DNA of 64,000 nt from Corythucha ciliata (taxonomy: Eukaryota > Arthropoda > Insecta > Hemiptera > Tingidae): positions 32,531,253-32,595,252 of the forward strand of contig CM075939.1 of the NCBI GenBank assembly GCA_038030265.1. The letters are read 5' to 3'. The notes beneath the pieces were generated by a model. That model saw only the letters and a program-made list of their open reading frames with translations. It was not told the DNA's origin and made no database searches. A program made the translations under genes and the position numbers. This document shows, one piece after another, positions 1 through 11,239 of this stretch; position 1 is the stretch's first letter; each line of letters starts with the position of its first letter.

Positions 1-1126
1 TTATGGGCAAAAAGCTGCATACCATGTCAAAAATCCAAAGTCAACCGGCATACGATCACCCCACTGGGCACCTTCCAATCCTTGGCAAAATTAGAGCAGG
101 TTCATCTGGACATCAGTAGGGAAACTCTGCTGCCTAACCATGATGGACCGAAACACTCACTGGGCCGAAGCAGTTCCTCTAAAAAACATAGAAGCATCCA
201 CTATCGCTCGTGCTTTCTTAACAAACTGGATTTCTCGCTTCGGAATGCCTCTAAGGATCACAACAGACCAAGGTCGACAATTCGAATCGCATCTCTTCAG
301 CGAGCTCACAAAACTTCTTGGCATCCACAGAATCAGAACAACGCCCTACCACCCACAATCAAATGGAGCAATCGAACGTTGGCATCGTACTCTCAAGACA
401 GCACTCACAGCTCGTCTCGCTGAGCCTCAATGGACCAAAGCTCTACCCACGGTGCTTCTAGGACTAAGGTCTGCCGTCCGGCAAGACGAAGCACGCAGCA
501 CCGCGGAATTACTCTACGGCCAACCCCTCCGACTCCCAGGGGAATTTTTCATGCCAGCCAAAACCACGACACCGTCAGACGACTTAATTCGATTCCTCAA
601 GCAAGAGATAGCTCGTAATCGGAACGATTACAATTACTCAACATTCGTCAGCACACACGTATTCATGAAAGATGACCAACATAAGAGATCACTCCGACCA
701 TCGTACACCTTTGGAAGGAAATATTCGCGTTTCCTTAGACCGTGTGAAGCCCGCCTTCTTGCTCAATGAGAACCCCGCTGCACCGCAGACAATCGACGAA
801 GATACTCCCGTCGTTCAACCTGCAGCAACACAAAATCAATCAACACGTCTGACGGAGGAAACACCTGCAGCATCCATACCCGGAACAATACCATCGAACC
901 CGACGACGTCTCCACAGCCATCGAACATCAGCACACGTAGCGGCCGAGTCATCCGACCGCCCGTTCGATTTTCCCCCAAACAAGAATGTAAATAATTTCA
1001 TTTAAATATTGTTCCTTAATAATATGTTCCTATTTGTCGTACCTTATCATTACGTTTCTTTTACAATAAACTTCACGATGTATAAATTTTTTTTCACCTA
1101 CCGACTTAAAAATTTGGGGGGCGTAT
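1..1126 (+). pseudogene. Ty3/gypsy-like LTR retrotransposon, integrase end of pol (broken)
   Basis: This is the 3' end of an LTR-retrotransposon polyprotein, cut by the window start. The first ~40 codons (frame 1) carry the end of the integrase zinc-binding domain (C-x2-C in CIPCQK). The frame then breaks near 115-140. From 140 the catalytic core is readable in frame 2: an Asp in MMDRNTHW, the second Asp in TTDQGRQF, and the Glu in GAIERWHR, in Ty3/gypsy order and spacing. A second break at about 665-700 moves the C-terminal part to frame 3, where SLDRVKPAFLL is the usual C-terminal motif of insect gypsy integrases. The frame ends at 995. A purine tract (GGGGGG at 1118-1123) lies just before the LTR and fits the polypurine tract. 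The element is dead, with at least two frameshifts. No env-like frame is seen. Confidence 0.85.
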
Positions 1127-1350
1127 GTTACGACCAAAATTAAATATTGTAAACAAAACACTTCCACCACTGAAACCGCCAACAAACCTCCGGAGGAGGA
1201 AGAAGAAAGTAAACTTCATCGAACTACGCGCCTACACTCCAAGCGGCAGACTACAGAAGATCCAAGCAATCACGCTAATCACAGCCTCCGAGCGGAAAAC
1301 AACTGTTATCTTGTATCTTTTGTAAATAATCAATTCATGCTCTGTACATA
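1127..1350 (+). repeat. 3' LTR of the gypsy-like element (right end approximate)
   Basis: The LTR begins TGTTACGACC directly after the polypurine tract. The right end is placed near 1350, where a new repeat beginning CAGGGTGG starts after a TA. The 5' LTR is outside the window, so the ends cannot be checked against a partner copy. Confidence 0.55.
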
Positions 1351-1830
1351 CAGGGTGGATCCGTATAAGTGTGACAAAAATTTTTGGGTAAAACTACGTT
1401 AAAAGTGGAGTAAAATGGTACCTTCGGAAGTGTCCTACGTCGATCCGTTCCAATTTCTCGGCTTACATCGCACCAAATCCAAAAAGTGATGCCATTTTCA
1501 GAAACTACGGAACATTTCCTTTAGGATAGAGGCCATTTTTTTGCTTGAAATAATCGTCAACACCCAGAAATCTGGCATTTTTTCCATAAATTTACGTGTC
1601 CTCTAAAATTTGTCCGTTTTACGAAAAGTTTCCTTTTGGCGTGTTCACATTTCATGTTACCACTGACGTTTCTCACAAAAACGTCACGAGAATGCACAAA
1701 AACCGTGTTTTTACGAAACATGGACCATTGTCTACGGTATTCGTGAAGGGTGCAGGGAGATCGGCGGTAAGTGAGAACAGTTTATCTTACCATGGAGAAG
1801 GCAAGAGGCATTCGATTTGACCCCTTCCAC
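1351..1830. repeat. Unclassified repeat starting CAGGGTG after a TA
   Basis: The left edge (TA then CAGGGTGGATCC) has the same form as the termini of the mariner-like elements at 32061, 41855 and 43328. No matching inverted terminus was found downstream. The short open frame at 1596-1820 has no recognisable domain. Probably a truncated MITE. Confidence 0.35.
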
Positions 1831-4800
1831 AATCAGTGATTCATTAAATTGTCGCCATTCAGGGGGGGGGGTATAATTGAATGCAGTTTGCCTACGATAT
1901 CTTCTCCTTCCTAAAATATTCTGTCCTCCCTTTCTAAAACATCTTGAAAATACAAGTGGCTGTATGGTGCAACACCAATAAAAAAAAAAAAAAAAAAAAA
2001 TTACATGAAACAATACTTAGTTGGTGAACGGTCGTGGCAGGCGATGTCGTGAACGTCCCTCTCAACTTTTAGTCTCGTCTAGACTCTTCACGTTTAGATG
2101 GTGAAATGAAGCCTAAATTTTTTGGTTTGACGCATAAATGAAATGCAGCCGTTCCGGGGTTTCCGATCATTCCTTCCGATTTTATTCCGTATTATTTTGC
2201 GGCAAAACATCCCGTGAAAACAATTTGAAAAACTCATGGAATCACGTCTAAGGATGATGAGGGGAAGACTAATAAGAGAGGTGAATAGGGGGCATTGTGC
2301 CAAGTTCAAGGCCAAGGCTTCTTGAAGTCGCGAAGAAAGTAAAACCGCGACTTCAAATCTCGTTTTTTTTCCTTTTTTTTCTTTCATTCTTTCATAGCCT
2401 CGCCCGCTATCATTAACGCGAAAAAAGAGAAGAGGAAGAGGATCCTGTTCGCTCGGCTATCTACCGGCCTTTCCTTCTTTCCACCCACCCCTCTACCGTA
2501 CCACGTTCTGGCTTTTTTTGTAAAATGATACCGCTGAATTCCTTTCAAAGAAAAAGCTTTTAAATGAGAGTGATACGTCTTGGTAGGGAAGGGTAGATAT
2601 AGAAAGTGGATTACCCGTACGCTGACGCTAATCAAGGAGAGAACAAGATCGCGAAAGGCGACTATAGGCTAACTTTTTTCGTTAGCCGCTTGCTCTTTCT
2701 TGTTTTTGTTGGTGATTAGTGCACCCAGTATATGCGAATCTTAGCAATGTCTTGCCCGGTTCGTTTTATTATTCAGTTAAAACGGTGGATTTTGATTTCT
2801 CCCTCTTTTAAGATTCACACAGAACCAGTGATCTTAATGAGAATCATTCTCCAGCTCCCAGTCAAAGTCTGGGAAGGCGAGGTCTCCGAAACGATACTGA
2901 AATCAATTTCATCTCCGCTATTTTCTGCGATTCTCTGCCATATTTTGAAAGTTTTTTTTCTTTTTATGAAGCACATAATGATGGAGGCATTCTTGAAACA
3001 ATTCTTGTTCGTGTAATGCAGTAAAAGATGCTTAGCCGGCGTTATCTTGATGAAATTGGGTAAACAAGAAAAAGAAGGAACCGCTCCACCGATTCGGCTG
3101 TCTTTAAACCAGAAATGAGACGCGAAGTATGTGGAAAAGGGAGGAGGACTTTCTCCGAATACCAGTTTATACACATAAATTTTTTTCTTTCATTTTGGCA
3201 CGTCTAAAATACTGACCCACATGGGAGAAAAAATACAAGGCCGCCTAGATTAGCGCTTAATTTTGGTGCCCGAAAATTATTTTTCATCGTATTCTTATAT
3301 GTATAGCACTCGCTTTAAAAGTGGTTCATAATTTCACTTGCAGTGAGTTAATAACCCCATCAATAGCGAATTAAGTCCCGAAATCCGTCCCGCCGGATGA
3401 AATGATCAGGTGCTCAAGGAACTCTCCCACCATCTCTTCCTTAATATTATTATTATTCCTTCCCCCGAGTAGCCCAAAGGAGGACAGGTGTAGAGGCAAA
3501 AAGGTATGACGGGGAGTGTTTCGATGTTTTTTTTCTCTCTCTCTAATGAAAATGGTTCAATGGGCGGGGATCTAAGAGTTCGGGCAGTGCAGAGGACCAC
3601 GGTCGGATACCGGGTCAGGAACGGTACTTCATCCCCGAGAGACGTCCGACCTTCCCAAAGTCAAGGCCACGAATCTTTTGGTCAAGGCTTTTTTATTCTT
3701 GTTCAAAGGAAGTGATGAGCAGGGAGAGAATCGTGTTATTTGAGCACTTCAAAGATATGGTTTCATAACATAAATGTTAAGAGGTTGAGTGAAGAGTAAA
3801 AAATCAACAAATAAAAATATTTTCACGTTGTTATAACAAGGTGATAACAAAAATGAGTACCAATTAATTAAACTCCAAAAATCGGCATTATATTTTGTGA
3901 AGAGAAGGAAAAGAAAAGAAAGGGGAGGGACCAGTAAAAGTCTTTCGTGATGAACTAGGCTATAGAGAGGTGAGACAAGAGAATCGCATTTCGGTTTGTT
4001 TGGTTTTCCCTAATTAAAAAGTATTACGCTTGTGTGGGTTCGGGCGTTAATCGAAGAATTATGTGGGGGAGTTTACTTGGTTAAACTGGTTTTGATGAAA
4101 ACATGGCAAAAAGAAAGTTTCTCGTTTGAAAAAAATTAGAGCTGACCTACACAGAATGTCTGATTTTCCGGAGTGTATCACTGCCACCAGTCAGTTAAAT
4201 TCCAAAAGAGGCCAGACGCTGAATTAAAATTCCAATTCAGATTGTGAATTTCTCTCTCATATCTCAATGTATGAAAACTGGTGCATTTTACAGAACATCC
4301 TGAAACCAATGTTCTGTACATAAACTCACGCGTAAAACTTTTTCTAATAAAACAACCTACCGTTGTTTACACATGTACGGTGTAAGAACCTTTGAATCTC
4401 CAGGAATCGTTTAATTTTACAATGAAGTGGGACTGCTTACGCTATGGTTTTTGTCGAAAATTCGGGATGAACTTGCATTTTTATTTTATGCTTGCTTTGA
4501 TTTTGCAAAAAATATACTTGATGTTGTTTTTCCTTCAATGTATGTTATAAGATAACATTCGTTTTTCTAGTAGTTTCTAACAACTCATTTGCAATAAGAA
4601 GGTATCACAAATGAATTATACACGCGTTTGTATAGCATACTACTACAGTAAAATACACTATTAGTACTCCAAACCATGGTGAGTCATTGTTTAGTGAGTG
4701 GAAAAAATACAAGCTGAAGAATGAGCTAATTCCATTCTCCAATTAGGATTTATCTAATCACGAAATATTTCTTTTTCGACTTGAGGCTGAAGGGTCGATG

Positions 4801-5764
4801 TCATTTGCGCCTTACCCTAACACTTTCTTCCTCTCTCTTTTTCTTTCTCTGAAATAACTTTCTGTCAAAAAGAATATTTTATTACTATTTCTTTATTAAT
4901 ATTGACGCTTATTTTGGATTTGCCTTGATAGAAGAGAAAGCGAGTTCTTAAAATCGTCTCCGGTATACTCAGACAGGGTGTGCGTGCGCGTCTCGTACCC
5001 ACTATCAATTTCTTTAACCACTCAGCCAAGTCCTTATTCTTTCTTTCTATAGAAAATTGACGGGCAGGTCATGATCGTTCGTCAATTATCATCAAGAGAG
5101 GGCAAGTCACGAGAGATTACCCCTTTCCACAACACTGTTCCTTCCTCTTGGGGGCCCGTCTTCTCTTCGGTTTCATTGTCTTCAAACGCGAGAGACGGCG
5201 ATGATAAGTTCAGAGGAGATGCAAGATTTTTTTTTTTCTCGAGACAACGCCTTTTTTAGAGGACGCATCATCTTTCGGTTCTCTTAAAATGAGGAACTCG
5301 AACTACGTTTTTGTTTCTTTTTTCTTTTAAGATTTGCCCTCGCTTTGTGACACCCTTATTTCCCAGAGGGGACCTGAGTATTTGGATTTTGGATGTTCGC
5401 CCTCATTGTACTGGTTACAACAGGCGGTGAATTTGTCGCGCGGAATGATACGTGTGCTACTTCTCCGAGCATACAAATTTCACAAAGATTTTTCTGAAAG
5501 AACAATAAATGATCGTCAGTCTTAATTATAGGTACATGAATACCTTAATAGCTCAAAGGGGCGTAGGGCTTCAAAATATCTGTCGCAATATTTTAGTCAA
5601 ATCATTTCTTTTTACAGGACGCCGCCTATTTGTGAAACCCCTGTTCAACTTATGGCACCCTTCATAACACGGCTATAGTCTATCCACTTACTAATAAACT
5701 GTCGCCCGCCTCAAGTAACGCGCCGGGAATAATTTTAAAACAAATGATCACTACGTAGCGTCTA
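1831..5764. other. Intergenic, no supported gene
   Basis: About 3.9 kb of AT-rich sequence. It holds a poly-A run at about 1980-2000, several T-rich tracts and short frames of 60-119 codons on both strands, none with a recognisable domain, splice structure or start context. I see no convincing feature. Confidence 0.6.
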
Positions 5765-5875
5765 CAGGGTGTACAGAAAGTAGATGCTCAGAGAAAACCC
5801 CGAGCTTGGGCACACCATTTGTGACCGAAATTACTACGTAAGCTTTTTCGACATTCCTTTTCCTTTTCCTGACGA
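5765..5875. repeat. CAGGGTG-ended repeat fragment, copy 1
   Basis: Starts CAGGGTGTACAGAAAG after a TA. The same ~100 bp, inverted, occurs at about 9190-9292, sharing the stretches around CCGAGCTTGGGCAC and GTGACCGAAATTACTACG. The 32164 repeat (GTGATCGAAATTACTA) is a more distant relative. Likely nonautonomous mariner-type debris. Confidence 0.55.
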
Positions 5876-6063
5876 GCCGTAAATGTAGTTTGGCGAAGAG
5901 CAACAGTATGCTTGAGGCAAAATGGAGGGCACTTTGTAGTGTTTATGTTTATTGATGTTTCCGTAGTGATGAAATACACTTTGCTTTAAAAATAAAAGAA
6001 CGTGAATTAGTCACTTTAGTTGGCGACTCGGAGTAAAACAACGCTCTTGACAGCCACCTCATC

Positions 6064-6416
6064 ATGTCATCGGAATTAGTTAATATTTCAGAACATCATT
6101 TATGTCCGAATACCAACACTATTGTTCAACAGCAACGATTCCTCAGTAGGAATCAGAAAGATGACGAGTCCATAGCTGATTTCATTATAGGGCTCCGAAG
6201 TCTCTCGTCTACACGTAATTTCGAATGCGACTGTAAGAGGAGTGTTCAGAAAGCGGGAGCAATACAAACATTCCCATAGAATCGGCAGAAAATCGAAATC
6301 GGCCGATTCATAGGAATTCCGGAACTCTCCCTGTTGAAGACACGACTTCCGATAGTCCTGCTACTGCATCGAGAAGATATCCTCAAAGGGATCGTCGACT
6401 TCCACCTTACCTTCGC
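6064..6416 (+). pseudogene. gag fragment and pol tail inside the miniature LTR element
   Basis: Frame 1 from 6064 gives a fragment with the Ty3/gypsy gag signature RNQKDDESIADFIIGLRSL, close in form to RDQKEDELIS at 16312-16497. After a stop, another frame ends in an Arg/Pro-rich tail (RRYPQRDRRLPPYLRDF) typical of the polyprotein C-terminus of insect Ty3/gypsy elements, directly before the polypurine tract. Protease, RT, RNase H and integrase are missing, so a large internal deletion joined gag to the end of pol. Confidence 0.7.
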
Positions 6417-6510
6417 GATTTTGAACTTTTTAAATAGTGGGGGAGAATCTGCAGTGTTTATGTTTATTGACGTTTCCCTAGTGATGAAATAAACGTTGCA
6501 TTAAAAGTAA

Positions 6511-6782
6511 GGGTGCCCGCGCACTAGGCAGCCAAGATTTCCTGGTTGCGGCAGCCACTAGAATTAGTTCAACTGCAGCCAAAGAGATATGACAAAAGTC
6601 AAGTGGCTGCCCGAAATCTCGCGCACTGGTCAAAGCAGCCACCTTTTTTTTGCGAGACAAAGCGTAAACAATAATTACTTCTTCCACTTCCATCTCGGGA
6701 ACGACTGACTAGAATCCGGCTGCTCTATTTGGCTGCCCACACTTTGGCTGTGGCAGCCAGGCTGCCTAGTGCGCGGGCACCC
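6511..6782. mobile_element. PIF/Harbinger-like MITE, 272 bp, inserted in the 3' LTR
   Basis: Perfect 23-bp terminal inverted repeats (6511-6533 and 6760-6782) begin GGGTGCCCGCGCACTAGG. TAA flanks both sides (6508-6510, 6783-6785). Removing the element plus one TAA restores the LTR sequence seen at 5935-6019, so the empty site is visible in the same window. A 3-bp TWA target duplication with a G-rich terminus fits PIF/Harbinger. Internal GGCAGCC-type motifs are scattered inside. It has no coding capacity. Confidence 0.85.
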
Positions 6783-6829
6783 TAAAAGAACGTAAATTAA
6801 TCACTTTAGCACTTCGAGCTGTTTACTAA

Positions 6830-7270
6830 CTAAGCAATTGATACTTGATTATTCTACCTAATAATGAATTATTAATTTCTTATCTCAGATAATGAAAGAA
6901 TAAATCGAAAAGATTGGTGCAACACAGCCCGCTTCACTCACGTCTCCCATGACTTTTGGATTCTGTGTGCGATATCTCCCTGAATACTGAACCTATTCCA
7001 AGTTTTGAATAGTTCTTCTGAAACAGGTTGTAGATACGGGGGAAGGGGTATGGGGGATAGATCCCCCCCCCCCAGAGCTACAAGTGTACGAACGAAGGAG
7101 CATTAGTACGATAACGAAGAGCCCCATGAAATCTGCAAAAATGAGCGTTTTACGTTGAAGTTAGGTTTAGCAGATTTTCTGGACTTGAAGCAGCCCGAAA
7201 AGGTCCGAGTACGTCCAGCTTTTTCCTTCGGAAATGGCGTAAAATCGCCTATTCACGTATAAAAAAAGGG
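6830..7270. other. Intergenic, nothing recognised
   Basis: AT-rich spacer with a C-run at about 7064-7073. No gene or repeat boundary could be defined. Confidence 0.5.
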
Positions 7271-7289
7271 AATAGGATGCTGAATGGCC

Positions 7290-8730
7290 GCAAAATTCGC
7301 ACAAAACGCTAATTTGCATTGTGCAGATATAAAGTTGTGGAAAAACGTTAATTCGCGGATACAAAATGAAGAAAATCACTAATTCGCGGCAAAAATTGAA
7401 AAAATCACCAATTAGCGCAGCTAAAATTAAGAAAAACGTTAATTTTCAGTTCAAATTGGGGAAAAGTGCTAATTCTCAGTTAAAAATGGAAAAAATTGCT
7501 AACTTGCAGCTTAAATTGAGTCAAACGCCAATTCTTGGCAAAAATTGACAAAACTCGGTAGGTAATGCACGGGTTGGAAACGCTACCACGCTGCTAAAAT
7601 TTAGACAAAGCGAAAATTCGCAGCTAAAATTGAGAAACATCACTAATTCTCGAATGTGTCGTGAAATTTCTAATTTAAAAATGATGATTTTTTGACATAA
7701 GTGGATGGATAGATGTACATTTTTTGGTTTGAAAAAAAAAAAAAAAAATACATTTATAATTTCAATTCGCACCTTCTGAAGGCGTTTTTGTGGCTAAAAT
7801 TCAGAAAAATGGCAAATTCATGCATGGCTATAGTATGATGTTGAAAAATACACTAATTTACGGCTAGAACTGAAAAGAAGCAATAATCTATGCCTATAAA
7901 AGTAATATAAAATTGCTAATGCGGTGGTAAAATGTGAAAAACCGCTAATTTGTGGGTAATATTTAGAAAATAAAATAATCAGCCTGGTCAAAATAAAGAG
8001 AAAGGTTAATTTTAAGCCTAAAAATTAAGAAAATTGCTAATTCGCGGCTAAAAATGGAAAAAATCGCCAATTTACAGCTAAAATTGCGCCAAACGCCAAT
8101 TTGTGACTGAAATTGAGAAAATTCGCTAATTCACAGGTTTGAAACGCTACGACGCGTCGCCGCTACAATTCAAAAAAAGCGCTAATTCGCAGTTGAAGTT
8201 GAGAAAATTCTAATTTGCGCTAAAAACTGAATATACGCCAATTTGCGGATTCTGAAGGCAACTTTTCAGGCTGAAATTGAAAAAAAAGCACCAATTTATG
8301 GCAATAGGTGAAGAAACCGCTAATTCGCGAGTAAAACGAGAAAAATCGCTCATGCATTGCACAAGGTGAACCAAAAAAATCCTAATTCGTGAAAAGTCCC
8401 CCTATTTTGCGCTAATATTGAGGAAAACACTTAAGAAAAACGTTAATTTCCAGCTAAAACTGAGAAAAGTGGTAATCCCCTGGTAAAAAAATTTAAAAAT
8501 CGGTAATATGCTGCTAAAATTAAGGAAAACGCCAAAACTCGTGGATAATTAAGAAACATCGCTCACGGAATAAAAACGATACTTTGCTGTTAAAGTTGAG
8601 AAAATGCGCAAATTCATGGCTATGGGAGGTGGTGGGGCAAAACCGCTAATCTGCGGTTGAAATTGAGAAGAACGATACACTCGGCCCAAATTGAGAAAAG
8701 CGCTAATTTGCGGGTAGAGTCCGAAAATCG
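7290..8730. repeat. Degenerate minisatellite (~30-35 bp units)
   Basis: Dozens of imperfect units carry the core GCTAATTCGCGGCTAAAAT followed by TGAGAAAA(A)CG. Units vary from about 28 to 40 bp and the array is interrupted by unique sequence (for example a T/A run near 7730-7750). Small open frames here (7366-7548) are by-products of the repeat. A short related patch occurs at 46655-46800. Confidence 0.8.
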
Positions 8731-8759
8731 CCCCTAACTGAGAGATTGAGGCTATGATG

Positions 8760-9186
8760 AGGCCAGCAAGATGCCCAGATTCAAGAGCGTGCTGGCTAGG
8801 AATGATGACTAAAATGTGAACTTACCCCTCTCCTACGAGATTTCAGTCTGACCCCCCCCCCCCAGGACAAATTCCTACCTACGCCACTGTTCCGAAAGCT
8901 CACAAAATGAGGATGTTTTTCCATCCAAAAAAAGGGGTAACCAAATTGAGAACTTGATGAAAATAGCGTTTGAAAATTGTCATCAAATTTAAAAAACCAA
9001 ATTTGCGCATTAATATCCTCTTGTAATTGGGTTCGATTCCAATAAAGTTAGGCTTATCTTATAGGAAATTTTGTCCTCTTTCGAACAAGCACCTTACTTT
9101 AGATATTGCATCAATTAACGAGCTTGTAATATGCACATTCTTCAAAAAAAGTGAGGTCTCATCCAAGAAACAGAAAATGGTCGATT
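8760..9186. other. Intergenic, nothing recognised
   Basis: A C-run at 8854-8863 and unique AT-rich sequence. No supported coding frame. Confidence 0.5.
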
Positions 9187-9189
9187 CTG

Positions 9190-9292
9190 GGAAAACGAAA
9201 AGGAATGTCGAAAAAGTTTACGTAGTAATTTCGGTGACAAATGGGGTGCCCAAGCTCGGGTTTTTCTCTGATCATCTACTTTCTGTACACCA
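9190..9292. repeat. CAGGGTG-ended repeat fragment, copy 2 (inverted to 5765-5875)
   Basis: Inverted, diverged copy of the 5765 fragment. The terminus is degraded (GTACACCATGTATA instead of the expected CACCCTGTA). Confidence 0.55.
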
Positions 9293-9399
9293 TGTATACG
9301 TAAACATAGAACTGACCGTAAAAAAAGCTCTGTTGTTGAGTTCTTTATTTTGGTGGAAGTGAAAAAATCGATCAATCGACATAATGCAACCCGCTTGAG

Positions 9400-10380
9400 G
9401 GTCCATCAGTATGGATGATCCGATGTAATTGGGACCGAAGGTACTTGGGATAATCGAAAAATTATATAATCAAGGTTCAGCAAAGGTTGTATTTTGTTAT
9501 GCATAAAAAAGCACTAGTAAAATAAAAACAAAAAGAGTAATAAAGCACTCACTGTAATTTTAAAAAATGGTCAGTGGGAGAGGGGCCCAATATGCACCCC
9601 AATAAAAAGTTAAACGCAGACTGTGTTAAGCGTGGTTCATTATATTCTCCCTTCTGTGAGACAAGGGGCCCTTGGGGAGGAAGAGTCCCACGACTTGGGA
9701 TAATCGATTCTTCGGTTAATTGAGGTTCAGATAGTCGAGGTTCTACTGTGAAAGAAAACAATTAGTGAACAAATCAGCCGTGTTCATTTGTTATTTGGGC
9801 TGCATTTCAGGACGCACCCCTCTCCCTTAACATCATTCACTGGAGGGTTCACAATCCAAGTCATAAATTATCACGGCTCATTTTTTCCCGGTTTTTTTCG
9901 TTCACATTCTTTGATATTTTTCATCAGCCAATACCAGATTCTTTAAGAGGGCATTTCCTCAATAGTTTCTCATGGTTTTTTGGGTGCTTAATCCAGTTCT
10001 AACGTTTGTAACAACAAAAAACGTCGCATGAAACTCGCTTTTACAGTAGTGATATGTCACAATTGCATTTGGACCTCACATGTGGAGTGAATAATTATTG
10101 GTCCCCTTTGCAACACCGAAAACCGTTCAATCGAGCAGTCACTTGATGTGATCCGGAAAAACTGAATTTTCGATTTAATTTCGGCTGCTCTCTATCGTGG
10201 CGAGCGCACTTGAACTCTAGTGCACGAATCAGTACACCACACGCATGCAGAGTGTCTGTGCACGAGTACCCACACTCGTCTCTGAGGAAACTGAGGAAGG
10301 ACGAACCTTCCCGTAAAAAAACTAAAAGCGTATAAAATCGACTCACACACGAGGTGTACACGCTTTTTTACGAGGTGTAC
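9400..10380. other. Intergenic with a short tandem repeat at 10348-10400
   Basis: No supported gene. At the right edge the unit ACGAGGTGTACACGCT plus a T-run is repeated about three times, directly before the transposase fragment. Confidence 0.5.
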
Positions 10381-10383
10381 ACG

Positions 10384-10830
10384 CTATTTTACGAGGTGTT
10401 GCTTATTTTTTTGCCTTAATGTCTCGATGTCGGGGATAGGATCAGCGTAGACAAAAGTTTTGATATGTTCCCATGCGTAGAAGTCAAAAGGGTTCAAATC
10501 AGGTGAACGTGGCGGCCATGATGTTGGACCAGATCTTCCGATCCATCGATTCGGGGAAGTTGTGCCCACATTACGGCGGGCTAATCCACTAAAGTGAGGA
10601 GGAGCTTCATCATGCGCGAACCACATCCGTCCGCGGGTGTCTAACGGAACGTCCTCCAAATAGCTGGTAAAACATCCTCCAGGACTTGGAATAAATTTCA
10701 CCACTTAGTTTCGGCGGAAAAAAAATAAGGGCCCACTACAGTAGCACCCACAATTCCCTGCCATACATTGAGACTGAATTGCTGCTGATGATTGCTTTCA
10801 ATGTAAACATGGTGGATTTACGGCCTTCCA
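10384..10830 (-). pseudogene. Mariner-type (DDE_3) transposase fragment
   Basis: Minus-strand relic of a Tc1/mariner-superfamily transposase catalytic domain. Diagnostic blocks are DEAPPHFSGLARR (second catalytic Asp region), RWIGRSGPTSWPPRSPDLNP (third catalytic Asp) and YADPIPDIETLRQK. The same blocks occur in the transposase of the 41855-43315 element, so this is a second, more truncated member of that family. Upstream codons continue to about 10830 in broken frames. No inverted termini were found, so it is a fragment. Confidence 0.8.
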
Positions 10831-11162
10831 TCGGGGCCTGTTGTGATAGTTCACGATACCATCTGTGGCGTCATCTTTCCTCTTTTCATTTTTTATTATT
10901 GTTCACGACGCGAAACTTAATTACTTTGAGTCAGTCGGCATTTTTCCCCGAGTAAAATACTTTTCGAGAAAAATAAATCGTTCCTCTTAACGAATTCTTT
11001 ATGAAGGAATTAGATCTTCCTCATATCTCTGCTGAAACATGACTAATTTTTATAATTCTCCATTTCAAGGTCCTCTATCGGCGGAGTTGCGGCACAAAGC
11101 AATGAACCAACAAAATCAAGTCTCTTCACGCTCGTTGTCTTTATTCGCTTTCGCAAAGTGCA

Positions 11163-11189
11163 CTTTCAACGCCCCTGCGTCATCATCAG
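11163..11189 (-). ncRNA. Hammerhead-like core (probable PLE 3' end)
   Basis: On the minus strand CTGATGA is followed by T, a GACGC/GCGTT stem closed by a short loop, then GAAA. This is the CUGANGA-stem II-GAAA order of a hammerhead core. The same arrangement is at 47101-47128 beside a PLE. The minus-strand frame upstream (11534-11241) is not identifiable by eye but sits where a PLE C-terminus would be. Confidence 0.45.
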
Positions 11190-11239
11190 AGCACTAAAAA
11201 TTGTCTACGTTTAGGTAAAACGTCAGATAAAATATTCCA

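Larger units (their letters stand above)
5935..6809 (+). mobile_element. Miniature LTR element (TRIM-like), 85-bp LTRs, TSD CACTT
   Basis: The 5' LTR (5935-6019) and 3' LTR (6450-6809, less a 275-bp insertion) are both 85 bp and begin TGTAG/TGCAG. CACTT at 5930-5934 is repeated at 6810-6814, a 5-bp TSD that can be read as 6 bp if the terminal G is assigned to it. TTGGCGACTCGG follows the 5' LTR where a primer-binding site belongs, and GTGGGGGAGAA precedes the 3' LTR as a polypurine tract. The ~430-bp interior keeps only a Ty3/gypsy gag fragment and the last pol residues. With LTRs this short and no enzyme, it is a TRIM-like or internally deleted derivative that needs another element for mobility. 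Confidence 0.85.

Noticed and set aside
7366..7548. 60-codon Lys/Asn-rich frame
   Set aside because: By-product of the minisatellite units.
9549..9761. Minus-strand frame with Pro/Ser-rich sequence
   Set aside because: Short, no start context or domain.
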